Positions 1 to 9,245 of a stretch of DNA of 16,812 nucleotides are shown piece by piece (positions within the stretch are counted from its first letter, which is position 1; each line of letters starts with the position of its first letter). Source of the DNA: an uncultured Prosthecobacter sp. GTDB taxonomy: Bacteria > Verrucomicrobiota > Verrucomicrobiia > Verrucomicrobiales > Verrucomicrobiaceae. Made by a program: the position numbers and the translations under genes. Under the pieces are notes generated by a model, which searched no databases, was not told where the DNA came from, and worked only from the letters and a program-made list of their open reading frames with translations. The DNA is taken from positions 1-16,812 of the forward strand of contig CANNUR010000040.1 in NCBI GenBank assembly GCA_947523045.1, in the 5' to 3' direction.

Positions 1-252
1 CTCGACATCCATGCCGGGCGACTGCATTTCGACGCCGAGGAAACCGGCGGTTTTGGCGGCCTTGAACTTGTCGCTCAGGCTGCCCTCGACTTTGATCATG
101 CCGATCTTGAGGGTCTTGTAGAGGCGGCCGGCGAGGGCGTGCGGGATGGCGGGATTGGCGGCGGCGCGCGGGGCGGTGGCGAACAGGCTGCCGGCGGCGA
201 GCAGACCGGCTTGCTGGAGGAACTGGCGGCGGGAGGTGGAATCGGATGGCAT
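1..252 (-). CDS. Tat-exported sugar phosphate isomerase/epimerase-like protein (partial)
   Basis: Only the first 84 codons are present; the frame is open to the left edge of the window. The start ATG (252-250) opens a twin-arginine signal: an SRRQFLQQAG motif near residues 7-16, then a hydrophobic stretch and an Ala-rich cleavage region ending around residue 31. The mature part begins with a segment of the type KIGMIKVEGSLSDKFKAAK and continues to GFLGVEMQSPGMDVE. That matches the first beta strand and helix of the AP-endonuclease-2-like TIM-barrel family called sugar phosphate isomerase/epimerase. Such Tat-exported proteins are abundant in Verrucomicrobiota and Planctomycetes, where they are linked to periplasmic sugar metabolism. 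The substrate cannot be told from this fragment, and the metal-binding residues lie outside the window. No clear ribosome binding site precedes the start. Confidence 0.8.
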   Translation of the reverse strand, partial: MPSDSTSRRQFLQQAGLLAAGSLFATAPRAAANPAIPHALAGRLYKTLKIGMIKVEGSLSDKFKAAKTAGFLGVEMQSPGMDVE

Positions 253-401
253 GGTCCGACAAGTACGCCCGGGGTTTGCGGCTTTGTGCGAACTTCCGCG
301 ACTAATGGATTCCAGTAGCCGGCGGCGCGGGGTTTTGCGTCTAGGCGTCCGCTGGGTGGACCGCTAGAAAAAGGGCGAAGTTTCAACTGGAGGTTCCCAC
401 C

Positions 402-539
402 ATGCACCCAACCGCTTCTTGTTCCGCCTGTCAGCATGCCTGCCTGTGGGCCGGCACCGATCAGTGCCTGGTCAGCCAGGTCAGCGCCGTGCACCTGGCC
501 ACGCGCCGCGGCTCAGTCTGGGCATGCGCTGCGGGTTGA
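402..539 (+). CDS. Small Cys-rich hypothetical protein, probably the 5' part of a frame-split gene
   Basis: This 45-residue frame starts at ATG 402, preceded by a GGAGG eight bases upstream. That is the only strong Shine-Dalgarno sequence in the window. The product has Cys at residues 7, 10, 14, 22 and 42, with a CSACQHAC cluster that could bind a metal; this is inference from spacing only. It ends at TGA 537-539. An overlapping frame one base back (524-646) continues with protein-like sequence (MRCGLKALYDPHPLPPC...), also Cys-containing. The two may therefore be halves of one protein of about 80 residues split by a one-base change. I do not recognise the family. It lies between two minus-strand genes and reads against both. 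Confidence 0.45.
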   Translation: MHPTASCSACQHACLWAGTDQCLVSQVSAVHLATRRGSVWACAAG

Positions 540-646
540 AGGCGCTCTACGATCCGCATCCACTGCCGCCCTGCGTTCAGGCCAGTGGCGAACTGTGCTG
601 GGAACCGGCCCAGCGTTTGGCGGTCCAGCTGGTCTGGGACGATTGA
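524..646 (+). other. Possible 3' half of the small Cys-rich gene, in another frame
   Basis: From ATG 524 to TGA 644-646 this frame encodes 40 residues, with a PHPLPPC segment and the ending LAVQLVWDD. No ribosome binding site precedes ATG 524. The frame is offset so that one missing base between about 503 and 520 would join it to the frame starting at 402. It ends four bases before the stop codon of the convergent DUF502 gene. It could be chance coding in GC-rich DNA; the protein-like composition and its position directly after the Cys-rich frame are the only support. Confidence 0.3.
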
Positions 647-650
647 ACGG

Positions 651-1553
651 CTACTTCCGGCGCCAGCTCAGCGCGCCGAGCAGGCGGCGACCCGTGGAAC
701 GCCGGCCGGTGAGGGCGGCGGCCTCGAGTTCGGAGTCGCTGAGGATGTCCGGATCGCCCGAGTCGAAGTCCTCGGCACGCGGCAGGGTCGCCAGAAGCAG
801 CGGCTCGGCTTCGGCCGGTGCGGGCTGCGGTTTGTCCTCCGCTTCGACATCGGGACGTTCGGCGGGCGCGGCGAGGCTGGAGGGCACGACGAGGCCGCCG
901 GAGAAGATGAGTTTCATCGCCTCCTCAACGCTGAGGGGCGCGTCGGTGATCTGTTCGACCGGCACCACGAGCAGCAGGCCGGTCATCGGGCTGAGCGCGC
1001 CCGGGATGAAGATGGCGGCGAGCACCTTGTTCTGCTGCGGATCGAGGTACTGGCCGGTGACGAAGCCGAGCATCTTCATCTCGCCGGCGGGGTAGTCGAC
1101 GTAGACGACGCGCTTGAAGTTCTGGCGCGCGCCGAGGCCCTTGAAGCCGTCGATCACCTGCTTGAGCGACTTGTAGATGAAGGAGACGATGGGCACGCTG
1201 ATGAGCAGGCGGTCCATGGCGGTGACCACGCGCACGCCGAGCACGTTGGTAGCCATGACGCCGAGGGCGATGAAGAACATCAGCGGGATGAGGAAGCCGA
1301 CGAAGGTGACGACCGAGCGGAAGGTCGGACTGGCGGTGTCGACGGCGGTGATGCCGGCGACCTCATTGATGAAGCGGGCGAAGAAGTCGAGGATCGGCAG
1401 GCTCCAGCCGTGCAGCAGGTGGTAACCGTTCTGCAGGATCCAGTAGGTGATCATCAGCGGCAGCGCCACCGCGAGACCAGCCAGCAGCTTGTTGCGCAGC
1501 CACACGAAGGGGCTGCGCGACGGCGGCGGAACGGACTGGAGAGGGGCGGACAT
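651..1553 (-). CDS. DUF502 family membrane protein
   Basis: The 300-residue product has two transmembrane segments, about residues 22-41 and 81-105. After these comes the soluble core of DUF502, with ISVPIVSFIYKSLKQVIDGF, a VDYPAGEMKMLGFVTG stretch and FIPGALSPMTG, the local version of the family's FIPTxPxPTSG motif. From about residue 245 on there is a hydrophilic tail rich in Asp, Glu, Ala and Pro that ends in basic residues. The function of DUF502 is unknown; members are small inner-membrane proteins found in many bacteria and plants. The start at 1553 was chosen because it places the first helix about 20 residues in; a TTG at 1628 in the same frame would add 25 poorly convincing residues. 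The gene lies 98 bases downstream of odhB on the same strand, so it could be co-transcribed with it, but no functional link is known. Confidence 0.85.
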   Translation of the reverse strand: MSAPLQSVPPPSRSPFVWLRNKLLAGLAVALPLMITYWILQNGYHLLHGWSLPILDFFARFINEVAGITAVDTASPTFRSVVTFVGFLIPLMFFIALGVMATNVLGVRVVTAMDRLLISVPIVSFIYKSLKQVIDGFKGLGARQNFKRVVYVDYPAGEMKMLGFVTGQYLDPQQNKVLAAIFIPGALSPMTGLLLVVPVEQITDAPLSVEEAMKLIFSGGLVVPSSLAAPAERPDVEAEDKPQPAPAEAEPLLLATLPRAEDFDSGDPDILSDSELEAAALTGRRSTGRRLLGALSWRRK

Positions 1554-1651
1554 GACGAGACATCTGCGCGCAATACGCAGACAGAGACTATACGCATGAA
1601 TCGACGCCTGTCGCCCGCTTCTGTTCAATCCGCCGGACGCAGGGTCGCGCC

Positions 1652-2749
<1,098 letters not shown>

Positions 2750-2787
2750 GGTCGTGCGGGGAGGGGGGGATCGCGGGGAAGGGGGAC

Positions 2788-5547
2788 TCAGACGCTGAAG
2801 GCATCCTCGACGAGCTTTTCCTGCTCGAGGACGTGGATGGCTTTGGAACCGGCGGCGGGGCTGGAGCTGCGTTCGCGGCCGGCGTAGCGCAGCTTGTGGT
2901 TGGAGAGTTCTTCGAGGCGCGGGCGGATGTAGTAGAAGGCGCCCATGTTGCGGGGTTCCTCCTGGCACCAGATCCACTTTTTCTGGGCGCGCGGGTAGCG
3001 GGCGACGATTTCCTTGAGCATCTCGTAGTTGAGCGGGTAGAGCTGCTCGACGCGGATGATGGCGGCGTTCTTGATCTTGTTCTTCTCGCGGAACTCGAGC
3101 AGGTCGTAGTAGACCTTGCCGGAGCAGAAGATGAGGCGAGCGACGCGGTCCGGGCTGCACGGCAGGTGCTCGTCGTCGAGCACCTCGCGGAAGTGGCTGC
3201 CGGCGGCCATGTCGTCGAGCTTGGAGACGCAGCGCGGGTGGCGCAGCAGGCTCTTCGGGGTCATCACCACCAGCGGCTTGCGGGTGTCGCGGTGCAGCTG
3301 GCGGCGCAGGGCGTGGAAGTACTGGGCGGGCGTCGTGAAGTTGCAGACCTGCATGTTGCCGCCAGCGCAGAGCTGCAGGAAACGCTCGAGACGGGCGCTG
3401 GAGTGCTCCGGTCCCTGGCCCTCGTAGCCGTGCGGCAGCAGCAGGGTCAGGTGGCTGGGGCGCTGCCACTTGCTTTCCGCCGAGGAAATGAACTGGTCGA
3501 TGATGACCTGGGCGCCGTTGATGAAGTCGCCAAACTGCGCCTCCCAGCAGATGAGCAGGTTCGGGGCGAGCAGCGAGTAGCCGTAGTCGAAGCCGAGCAC
3601 GGCTGCTTCGGAGAGCAGGCTGTTGTAGACGCAGAAGCGGCCCTGATTCTCCTCGAGGTGGTTGAGCGGGATGTGGCGCTCGCGCGTCTCGGTGTCGTAC
3701 AGCACGCTGTGGCGCTGGCTGAAGGTGCCGCGGCGGACGTCCTGACCGGAGAGGCGCACACCGTATCCCTCGGTGAGCAGGGAACCGAAGGCGAGCGACT
3801 CAGCGGTGGCCCAATCGATGCCCTCGCCGGACTCGATGGCCTTGCCACGGGCGGCGAGGAAGCGGCGGGCGATGGTCGGGTGCAGGCGGAAGCCCTCGGG
3901 CGCTTCGATCAGCTTGCGGCCCAGTCGCTGCAGCTTGTCGCGGTCGACGCCGGTTTCGACGACGCGGTAATCATAGGCCTCCTGCGGTTCGACGACAAAA
4001 CCTTCAAAGGGATTGCCGCCCTGGCCGTCGTCGCGGGCGGCGAGGGTGGTCATGCCGCCTTCGAGTTGGTTTTCCAACTCGGCCTGCAGGGCGTCGGCGG
4101 CCGGTTCGTCGAGCACGCCGGTTTCGATCAACTGGCGGCGGAACAGGGCGGCGGTCGACGGATGCGCGGCGATGGCGCGCGCCATGTTCGGCTGGGTGAA
4201 GGCGGGTTCGTCGGTCTCGTTGTGGCCGTGGCGGCGGTAGCAGACGATGTCGAGCACGACGTCGCGGCCGAACTGCTGGCGGAATTCCAGGGCGAGGCGG
4301 GCGGCGCGCATGACCTCGAGCGGGCAGTCGCCATTCACGTGGAAGACCGGAGCATCGATCATCTTCGCGACGTCGGTGCAGTAGCGGCTGGAGCGGGCGT
4401 CGGCGGGCAGGGTGGTGAAGCCGATCTGGTTGTTGACGACGATGTGGATCGTGCCGCCGGTGCGGTAGCCCGGCAGCTGGGAGAGGTTGAGCACCTCGGC
4501 GACGATGCCCTGGCCGGCGAAGGCGGCATCGCCGTGGACGAGCACGGGGATGACCTGGTTGCGCGCGGTCGTGTCATCGAGGAAGCGCTGGCGGGCGCGC
4601 GCCATGCCTTCGACGACCGGATCGACCGCTTCCAGGTGGCTCGGGTTGGGGGCGAGCATGACGGCGACCTCACGGCCGTCGCGGGTTTGGCGCACGGTCT
4701 CGAAGCCGAGGTGGTATTTCACGTCGCCATCGCCGGCGACCATGTTCGGCACGTAATTTTCCGAGAATTCGTAGAAGAGGGTTTCCAGCGGCTTCTGCAG
4801 GAAGTTGGCGAGCACGCTCAGGCGGCCGCGGTGGGCCATGCCCATGACGATTTCCCGGCCGCCGAGTGCCGGCAGGCTCTCCAGGATCGTTTCCAGCGCC
4901 ACCAGCATGGATTCGCCGCCCTCGACCGAGAAGCGCTTTTGGCCGACGAAGCGGCGGTGCAGGAAGCGCTCAAAGGTCTCGGCTTCGAGCAGCCAGCGCA
5001 GGGCGGCGGTCTGTTCCTCGGGGGCCGGGGCCGGCTCATAGGGACGCTTTTCGATGCGCTCCAGCAGCCAGTCGCGCACTTCCGGCGCGTGGATGTGCAT
5101 GAACTCGTAGCCGGTGGTGCTGCAGTAAATCCGCCGCAACTCTTCGAGCATGGCGCTCAGGGACAGCGGTTGGCCGTCGCGGAACATCTGCGTGCGCACT
5201 TCCTGATCCAGTTCGGCTGGGGTGAAGCCCAGACCCTCGGGGGTCAGGCCGGCAACCTCGGGGCCGGTCGGGCTGAGCGGGTCAAGGTGGGCGGCCGTGT
5301 GGCCAAGCCGGCGGAAGCTGAGCAGCGCCTGGGTGACGCGCATGCGGAAATTCAGGGTCTCTTCAGAGAGGCAATCGGCGGCGGGCGCCGAACGGCTGCC
5401 GCGTTTGGCGAGTTCCGCGAGACCGAGTTCAAAACCTTCGAAAAACGACGCCCAAGTGGCGTCCACCGCGGTGGGGTCGGCCTTCCATTCGAGGTATTTG
5501 GCGTCGAGAAGGTCAGAATTGGCCCGAAAAGGCACGGTGGCATTCAT
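2788..5547 (-). CDS. sucA: 2-oxoglutarate dehydrogenase E1 component
   Basis: This is the thiamine-diphosphate enzyme that decarboxylates 2-oxoglutarate and passes the succinyl group to the E2 lipoyl arm. The 919-residue product is close to the usual length of about 930. The N-terminus has the E1o pattern ([20 protein letters not shown]), followed by [20 protein letters not shown]. The ThDP/Mg site [20 protein letters not shown] is near residue 337, with [10 protein letters not shown] after it. Further on are [57 protein letters not shown] and the C-terminal [12 protein letters not shown]. The start at 5547 is the ATG that gives this N-terminus; it has no Shine-Dalgarno. The gene is first in a likely sucA-odhB operon, with a repeat that may be an operator 56 bases upstream. 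The E3 gene is not in the window. Confidence 0.97.
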   Translation of the reverse strand: MNATVPFRANSDLLDAKYLEWKADPTAVDATWASFFEGFELGLAELAKRGSRSAPAADCLSEETLNFRMRVTQALLSFRRLGHTAAHLDPLSPTGPEVAGLTPEGLGFTPAELDQEVRTQMFRDGQPLSLSAMLEELRRIYCSTTGYEFMHIHAPEVRDWLLERIEKRPYEPAPAPEEQTAALRWLLEAETFERFLHRRFVGQKRFSVEGGESMLVALETILESLPALGGREIVMGMAHRGRLSVLANFLQKPLETLFYEFSENYVPNMVAGDGDVKYHLGFETVRQTRDGREVAVMLAPNPSHLEAVDPVVEGMARARQRFLDDTTARNQVIPVLVHGDAAFAGQGIVAEVLNLSQLPGYRTGGTIHIVVNNQIGFTTLPADARSSRYCTDVAKMIDAPVFHVNGDCPLEVMRAARLALEFRQQFGRDVVLDIVCYRRHGHNETDEPAFTQPNMARAIAAHPSTAALFRRQLIETGVLDEPAADALQAELENQLEGGMTTLAARDDGQGGNPFEGFVVEPQEAYDYRVVETGVDRDKLQRLGRKLIEAPEGFRLHPTIARRFLAARGKAIESGEGIDWATAESLAFGSLLTEGYGVRLSGQDVRRGTFSQRHSVLYDTETRERHIPLNHLEENQGRFCVYNSLLSEAAVLGFDYGYSLLAPNLLICWEAQFGDFINGAQVIIDQFISSAESKWQRPSHLTLLLPHGYEGQGPEHSSARLERFLQLCAGGNMQVCNFTTPAQYFHALRRQLHRDTRKPLVVMTPKSLLRHPRCVSKLDDMAAGSHFREVLDDEHLPCSPDRVARLIFCSGKVYYDLLEFREKNKIKNAAIIRVEQLYPLNYEMLKEIVARYPRAQKKWIWCQEEPRNMGAFYYIRPRLEELSNHKLRYAGRERSSSPAAGSKAIHVLEQEKLVEDAFSV

Positions 5548-5602
5548 AAACAGGGGGTGAAGTGCAGAATGGTGTCGATTGCTACGCTTGCAACCCCGTT
5601 CG

Positions 5603-5636
5603 GAGGTGCAAAGACGGTTTCTGAGGTGAAAAGACG
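5603..5636. repeat. Two 14-base direct repeats, period 20, upstream of sucA
   Basis: GAGGTGCAAAGACG (5603-5616) is followed by GAGGTGAAAAGACG (5623-5636). They match at 13 of 14 bases with a start-to-start distance of 20, about two helical turns. The pair lies 56-89 bases upstream of the sucA start on the other strand. Same-face tandem sites of this type are a common layout for transcription factor operators, so regulation of sucA-odhB is a fair inference. No protein can be named as the binder. Confidence 0.4.
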
Positions 5637-5710
5637 CTTTTTGGGGCGGCTGATGCCTTGGCAAACGGCCCGTTCGGCTGCCGCAGGTTGGGCCCAGTTT
5701 CTTGGAGTTG

Positions 5711-5738
5711 TTGACACTGCGATTGTGAAGAATATCAA
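5711..5738 (+). promoter_or_regulatory. Sigma70-like promoter for the M50-like/xseA/lepB run
   Basis: A perfect -35 box TTGACA (5711-5716) is followed after 16 bases by TATCAA (5733-5738), which matches the -10 consensus at four of six positions. The stretch is clearly more AT-rich than its surroundings. Transcription would begin near 5745, leaving a short leader before the ATG at 5764. This is the best promoter-like sequence in the window. The rest of the 5548-5763 intergenic region shows only the direct repeat and no convincing minus-strand promoter. Confidence 0.55.
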
Positions 5739-5763
5739 TAACTCTTAACAAATCGCGGTCTCC

Positions 5764-6597
5764 ATGGCGCAAAATGTCTATCGCTCGGTCAGCAAGAACC
5801 GGTCCGTTCCGCGCCGGAGCGAACGCGCGCGGCCAGCCGGTCTGCGCCGCGAGTCCCGCGGGCTGAGCGATGAGCAACGGCGGTCGCTCAAGCGCTGGAT
5901 TGCCGTGCTCGGTCTGTTGCCTTTGGGGCTGGTAACGGCTCTGACCTTGGTGGAAATGTTCTGGCGGGCCTTGGTGCGGCTGGATTTCTGGCGCAGCGAG
6001 CCGCTGGTGTTTTTCATGCTCGGCGGCGCGGCTTGGTGGCTGGCTTACCTGGGGGGGCTGCGGCCCATGCACACCTACGTCTTCGGCCATGAGGTCAGTC
6101 ACCTGCTGATGGCCCGCGCCTTCGGCGGCAAGATCTACGACTGGAACCACGGCGCCGCGGGCGGCTACGTGGAGACCGACAAGGCGAACACCTGGATCAC
6201 GCTGGCGCCCTACCTGATCCCGCTGTACGCGCTGGGTGTGCTGGCGCTGTTCGGCATCGCCGCGCTGTTCTGGAACCTCAACGCGCTGGTGACGGTCGAT
6301 GCGCGGCTGGTGGTGTTCAGCTTCAAGCCGGTCTGGCTGTTCTACGTCCTGCTCGGCATCACCTGGTGGTTCCACGCCACCTACACCTGCAAGACGGTGG
6401 CCATGGAGCAGAGCGACCTGCAGCGCAACGGCGAGTTCTTCTCGATGCTGCTTATCTTTTTGGTCAACGTGCTTCTGCTGGCGCTGCTGCTGATCGCCGC
6501 CTCGTCCTCGCCGGGGCTCGGTCTGGCGGAGGTGGGGCGCTGCTGGTTGGCGACCGCGGCGGCGCTCTGGGACTTCACCCTCGGGCGTTTTTGGTGA
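5764..6597 (+). CDS. M50-like HExxH multi-pass membrane protein
   Basis: The 277-residue product has a strongly basic N-terminus (residues 1-45), then hydrophobic segments at about 46-70, 80-98, 145-170, 184-205 and 225-245. The sequence YVFGHEVSHLLMARAFGGKI contains an HExxH zinc motif (H109, E110, H113) at the edge of a membrane segment. The small residues and the following Phe-Gly-Gly recall the HExxHxxxARxxG pattern of site-2 (M50) proteases. The usual NPxPxLDG second motif is absent. Asp218 in QSDLQRNGEFF, just before the last helix, is a candidate third ligand by position only. I infer a membrane zinc protease or an inactive relative; the substrate is unknown. The frame may be coupled to xseA downstream, since its TGA overlaps a possible GTG start. 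Confidence 0.7.
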   Translation: MAQNVYRSVSKNRSVPRRSERARPAGLRRESRGLSDEQRRSLKRWIAVLGLLPLGLVTALTLVEMFWRALVRLDFWRSEPLVFFMLGGAAWWLAYLGGLRPMHTYVFGHEVSHLLMARAFGGKIYDWNHGAAGGYVETDKANTWITLAPYLIPLYALGVLALFGIAALFWNLNALVTVDARLVVFSFKPVWLFYVLLGITWWFHATYTCKTVAMEQSDLQRNGEFFSMLLIFLVNVLLLALLLIAASSSPGLGLAEVGRCWLATAAALWDFTLGRFW

Positions 6598-6638
6598 AGG
6601 CGGAATTCCCGCTGGCGGGACGGCCGGGCAGCGCCACC

Positions 6639-8015
6639 ATGGCGGGCATGGAGACCGAGGCCGCCGACAACGTCTGGAGCGTCAGCCAGCTCACCCGCGA
6701 GATTCGCGAGGTGCTCGAGGAGCGCATCGGCACGGTCTGGGTGGGCGGCGAGGTGAGCAACCACCGGCTGCAGGCGAGCGGTCACCAATATTTCACCCTC
6801 AAGGACGAGGGTTCGCAGGTGTCCTGCGTGCTGTTTCGCGGCGCCGCGCGGCTGGCGGCGCGCTTCCGCGATGGCGACCAGATTGAGCTGCAGGGGGAGC
6901 TCTCGGTTTATGAACCGCGCGGCCAGTACCAACTGGTGGTGCGCCAGGTGCGACTGAAGGGGCAGGGCGGGTTGCAGGCGCGTTTCGAGGCGCTCAAGCG
7001 CCGCCTGCAGGCCGAGGGCCTCTTCGATGGGGAAACCAAGCAGCCCATTCCAAGGTTCCCGCAGGTGGTCGCCCTGGTCACCTCGCCGACCGGTGCCGCC
7101 CTGCAGGACATGCTCAACATCCTGACGCGACGCGCGCCCTGGCTGCGGGTGCTGGTTTATCCGGTGCGGGTGCAGGGGCAGGGGGCGGAGATCGAAACGA
7201 TCCGCGCCCTTGAGGTGCTCAATGCCGCCGAACGCCACGGCCTGCCGCGACCCGACACGATCGTCATTGGCCGCGGCGGCGGCAGTCTCGAAGACCTCTG
7301 GGCCTACAACGAGGAGGCGCTGGCGCGCGCCATCCATGCCTCCGTGATTCCGGTCATCTCGGCGGTCGGCCATGAGATCGATTTCACCATCGCCGACTTT
7401 GTCGCCGATCTGCGCGCGCCGACCCCGAGTGCGGCGGCTGAGCTGCTGGCGCCCGATGGCGCCGAACTGCGCCGGCACTTCGAGGCCGCGCAGCGGCGCC
7501 TGCAGGGGCGGGTCGAGGCGCGGCTGGAGCAGGACCGACGCATCCTCGAACTCCTGGCCAAGGGCGCGCTGGAGCGCGGACCGGAGCGACAGCTCCAGCA
7601 GGCCGAGCAGCAGGCCGATGAGATGGCCGCCACTTTGGAGGCGGCCGTGCGCGAACGCTTGCAGGGGCTGGCCGACCGGCTGGCGGAAAGCCGGCAGGTG
7701 CTGGCCCAGCGGCATCCGCAGGTGGTGCTCGCCGAGGCCGGCCATCGCGTGGAGGTTGGCGCGGCCCGCCTGCGCCAGGCGGCGGAGGTGCGGCTGGCGC
7801 GGCTGGGCGACCGCCTGACGGCGCGTCTGGACCTGCTGCGCAACCTCGGGCCGCAGTCGGTGCTGGCGCGCGGGTTTTCCTACACGACCGATGCCAACGG
7901 CCGGGTGCTCAAGGATGCCACCGAGGTGGCCGAGGGGGAGGTCGTCATCACCCGCCTGGCTGCCGGACAACTTGAGAGCGTCGTGCGCCGGGCCGAGCCG
8001 GCAGGTCGCGCTTGA
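6639..8015 (+). CDS. xseA: Exodeoxyribonuclease VII large subunit
   Basis: Exonuclease VII degrades single-stranded DNA from both ends into short oligonucleotides, in repair and in clearing ssDNA. The 458-residue product begins with the OB-fold DNA-binding domain (VWVGGEVSN, ASGHQYFTLKD, YEPRGQYQLVVRQV). The nuclease domain follows, with LVTSPTGAALQDMLNIL, RGGGSLEDLWAYNEEALARAI and AVGHEIDFTIADFVADLRAPTPSAAAEL (H245). A long Arg/Glu/Gln-rich coiled region leads to a C-terminal GFSYTTDANG segment, all in family order. Alternative starts in frame are ATG 6648 and GTG 6594, the latter overlapping the upstream stop as GTGA. No start has a clear Shine-Dalgarno, and 6639 fits the usual N-terminal length. 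The small subunit gene xseB is not beside it. Confidence 0.95.
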   Translation: MAGMETEAADNVWSVSQLTREIREVLEERIGTVWVGGEVSNHRLQASGHQYFTLKDEGSQVSCVLFRGAARLAARFRDGDQIELQGELSVYEPRGQYQLVVRQVRLKGQGGLQARFEALKRRLQAEGLFDGETKQPIPRFPQVVALVTSPTGAALQDMLNILTRRAPWLRVLVYPVRVQGQGAEIETIRALEVLNAAERHGLPRPDTIVIGRGGGSLEDLWAYNEEALARAIHASVIPVISAVGHEIDFTIADFVADLRAPTPSAAAELLAPDGAELRRHFEAAQRRLQGRVEARLEQDRRILELLAKGALERGPERQLQQAEQQADEMAATLEAAVRERLQGLADRLAESRQVLAQRHPQVVLAEAGHRVEVGAARLRQAAEVRLARLGDRLTARLDLLRNLGPQSVLARGFSYTTDANGRVLKDATEVAEGEVVITRLAAGQLESVVRRAEPAGRA

Positions 8016-8047
8016 CGCGGCGCCGAAGACCCCGACCATCCGCGAGC

Positions 8048-9241
8048 ATGTTCCTCCTCACCCCCCGCTACCTGAAGCACGCCAAACAGCTCCACAAGGG
8101 AGTGACCCGCTTCATCGATTACAAGCGCGACCTGCTCGCCGCGGACAAGCTGGAAGAGATCTGCGATCTGCGCCGCTCGCTGGAGGACGCCATGCGCCGG
8201 CGCGACCGCGCCCGGTTGAAGGAACTCAACGAGGTGATCAACCGCGTCTGCGGGGCCGCCCTGCCGCAGCCGCCGCAGAGCGAGTTCGCCGAGAACATCG
8301 AGGTGTTCTTCGTCGCCATTGTCATCGCCCTCGGCATCCGCGCCTACATCGCCCAGCCCTTCCAGATCCCGACCGGTTCGATGCAGCCGACCCTCAATGG
8401 CATCACCGCCCGCGCCACCGCCGAGGATCCGCGCCCGGGGCCGCTTGGCTGGCTGGTCTCGCAGTTCACGAGCACCCGGCACATCCACGTGGTCTCCGAT
8501 CACACGGGGTACCTGCGCGACGCCGAGCCGCTCACCGAGCATCGTTTCCTGATTTTCATGCCGTACTGCAAGCTGCACTTCCGCGACGGCCACACAATCC
8601 GCATCAACGCGCCGCAGCGGCAGTTGCTCGACGAACTGCAGCTCTGGGCGCACATCAACGCCAAACCGGTCAATGTCACCGATGACACCCCCGACCGGCG
8701 CATGGTGTACGGCCTGCGCGGCGGCGAGCACATCAAGGAGGGGCAGTTGCTTGCCAGCGGGGTCGTGCGCAATGGCGACCACGTGCTGGTCGACAAGTTC
8801 TCCTACCACTTCCGCACGCCGGTGCGCGGCGAGGTCTTTGTCTTCACCACCAAGCATGTCAGCGGCATCCGCGTGCCCGTGGAACAGGGCTCGCAGCACT
8901 ACATCAAGCGCCTCGCCGGCGTGCCCGGCGACCGCCTGGAGGTGAAGGCGCCCGAGCTCTGGATCAATGGCGCCAAGGCGACCGAGCCCGGCTTCCGCAA
9001 GGTCATGCAGGGCACCTACGAGGCGCCGGTCGAGGGCTATCGCGGCTATTCCGACCCGCGTGTGGTCGGCGGTCGCATCGACCGCATCGAGCTGGGCGAG
9101 GAAGAGTACTTTGCCATGGGCGACAACAGCTACAACAGCAGCGATTCACGCGCCTGGGGCCCGGTGCCCGAGCGCAATCTGGTGGGACCGGCGCTGTTCT
9201 GCTACTGGCCGCTGACCTCGCACTGGGGCCTCATCCGCTGA
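8048..9241 (+). CDS. lepB: Signal peptidase I with long insertion
   Basis: This membrane peptidase removes signal peptides from exported preproteins. The 397-residue product has a charged, probably helical N-terminal region (residues 1-80). One transmembrane segment follows (about 86-101), then the catalytic serine motif PTGSMQPTL (Ser111). The general-base lysine is Lys287 in YIKRLAGVPGD, and the C-terminal box MGDNSYNSSDSRAWGPVP is intact. The 175 residues between Ser and Lys far exceed the gap of about 55 in the E. coli enzyme. The insertion holds a conserved-looking HFRDGHTIRINAP stretch that may form an extra periplasmic domain. The start MFLLTPRY was chosen over a TTG at 8012 that overlaps the xseA stop. 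The gene follows xseA by 32 bases and is probably co-transcribed. Confidence 0.95.
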   Translation: MFLLTPRYLKHAKQLHKGVTRFIDYKRDLLAADKLEEICDLRRSLEDAMRRRDRARLKELNEVINRVCGAALPQPPQSEFAENIEVFFVAIVIALGIRAYIAQPFQIPTGSMQPTLNGITARATAEDPRPGPLGWLVSQFTSTRHIHVVSDHTGYLRDAEPLTEHRFLIFMPYCKLHFRDGHTIRINAPQRQLLDELQLWAHINAKPVNVTDDTPDRRMVYGLRGGEHIKEGQLLASGVVRNGDHVLVDKFSYHFRTPVRGEVFVFTTKHVSGIRVPVEQGSQHYIKRLAGVPGDRLEVKAPELWINGAKATEPGFRKVMQGTYEAPVEGYRGYSDPRVVGGRIDRIELGEEEYFAMGDNSYNSSDSRAWGPVPERNLVGPALFCYWPLTSHWGLIR

Positions 9242-9245
9242 GGCT

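Noticed and set aside
1554..1651. Promoter for DUF502 (TTGAAC at 1623-1628 with TATAGT further on)
   Set aside because: The spacer is about 30 bases, far outside the 16-18 range, so the boxes do not form a promoter; co-transcription with odhB is simpler.
3309..3469. N-terminal extension of odhB upstream of [12 protein letters not shown]
   Set aside because: The open frame upstream of 2749 is the out-of-frame shadow of the sucA 3' end (Pro/Arg-rich nonsense); the lipoyl domain gives a clear natural start.
2833..5748. A 971-codon open frame on the plus strand opposite sucA
   Set aside because: It is the antisense shadow of sucA in GC-rich DNA: its product is a low-complexity Ala/Gly/Asp/Glu/Val-rich string without domains, while the minus strand matches E1o over its full length.
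9242..9245. Terminator between convergent lepB and vWA genes
   Set aside because: Only four bases separate the stops and no hairpin with T-run is seen at the gene ends; transcripts probably overlap.
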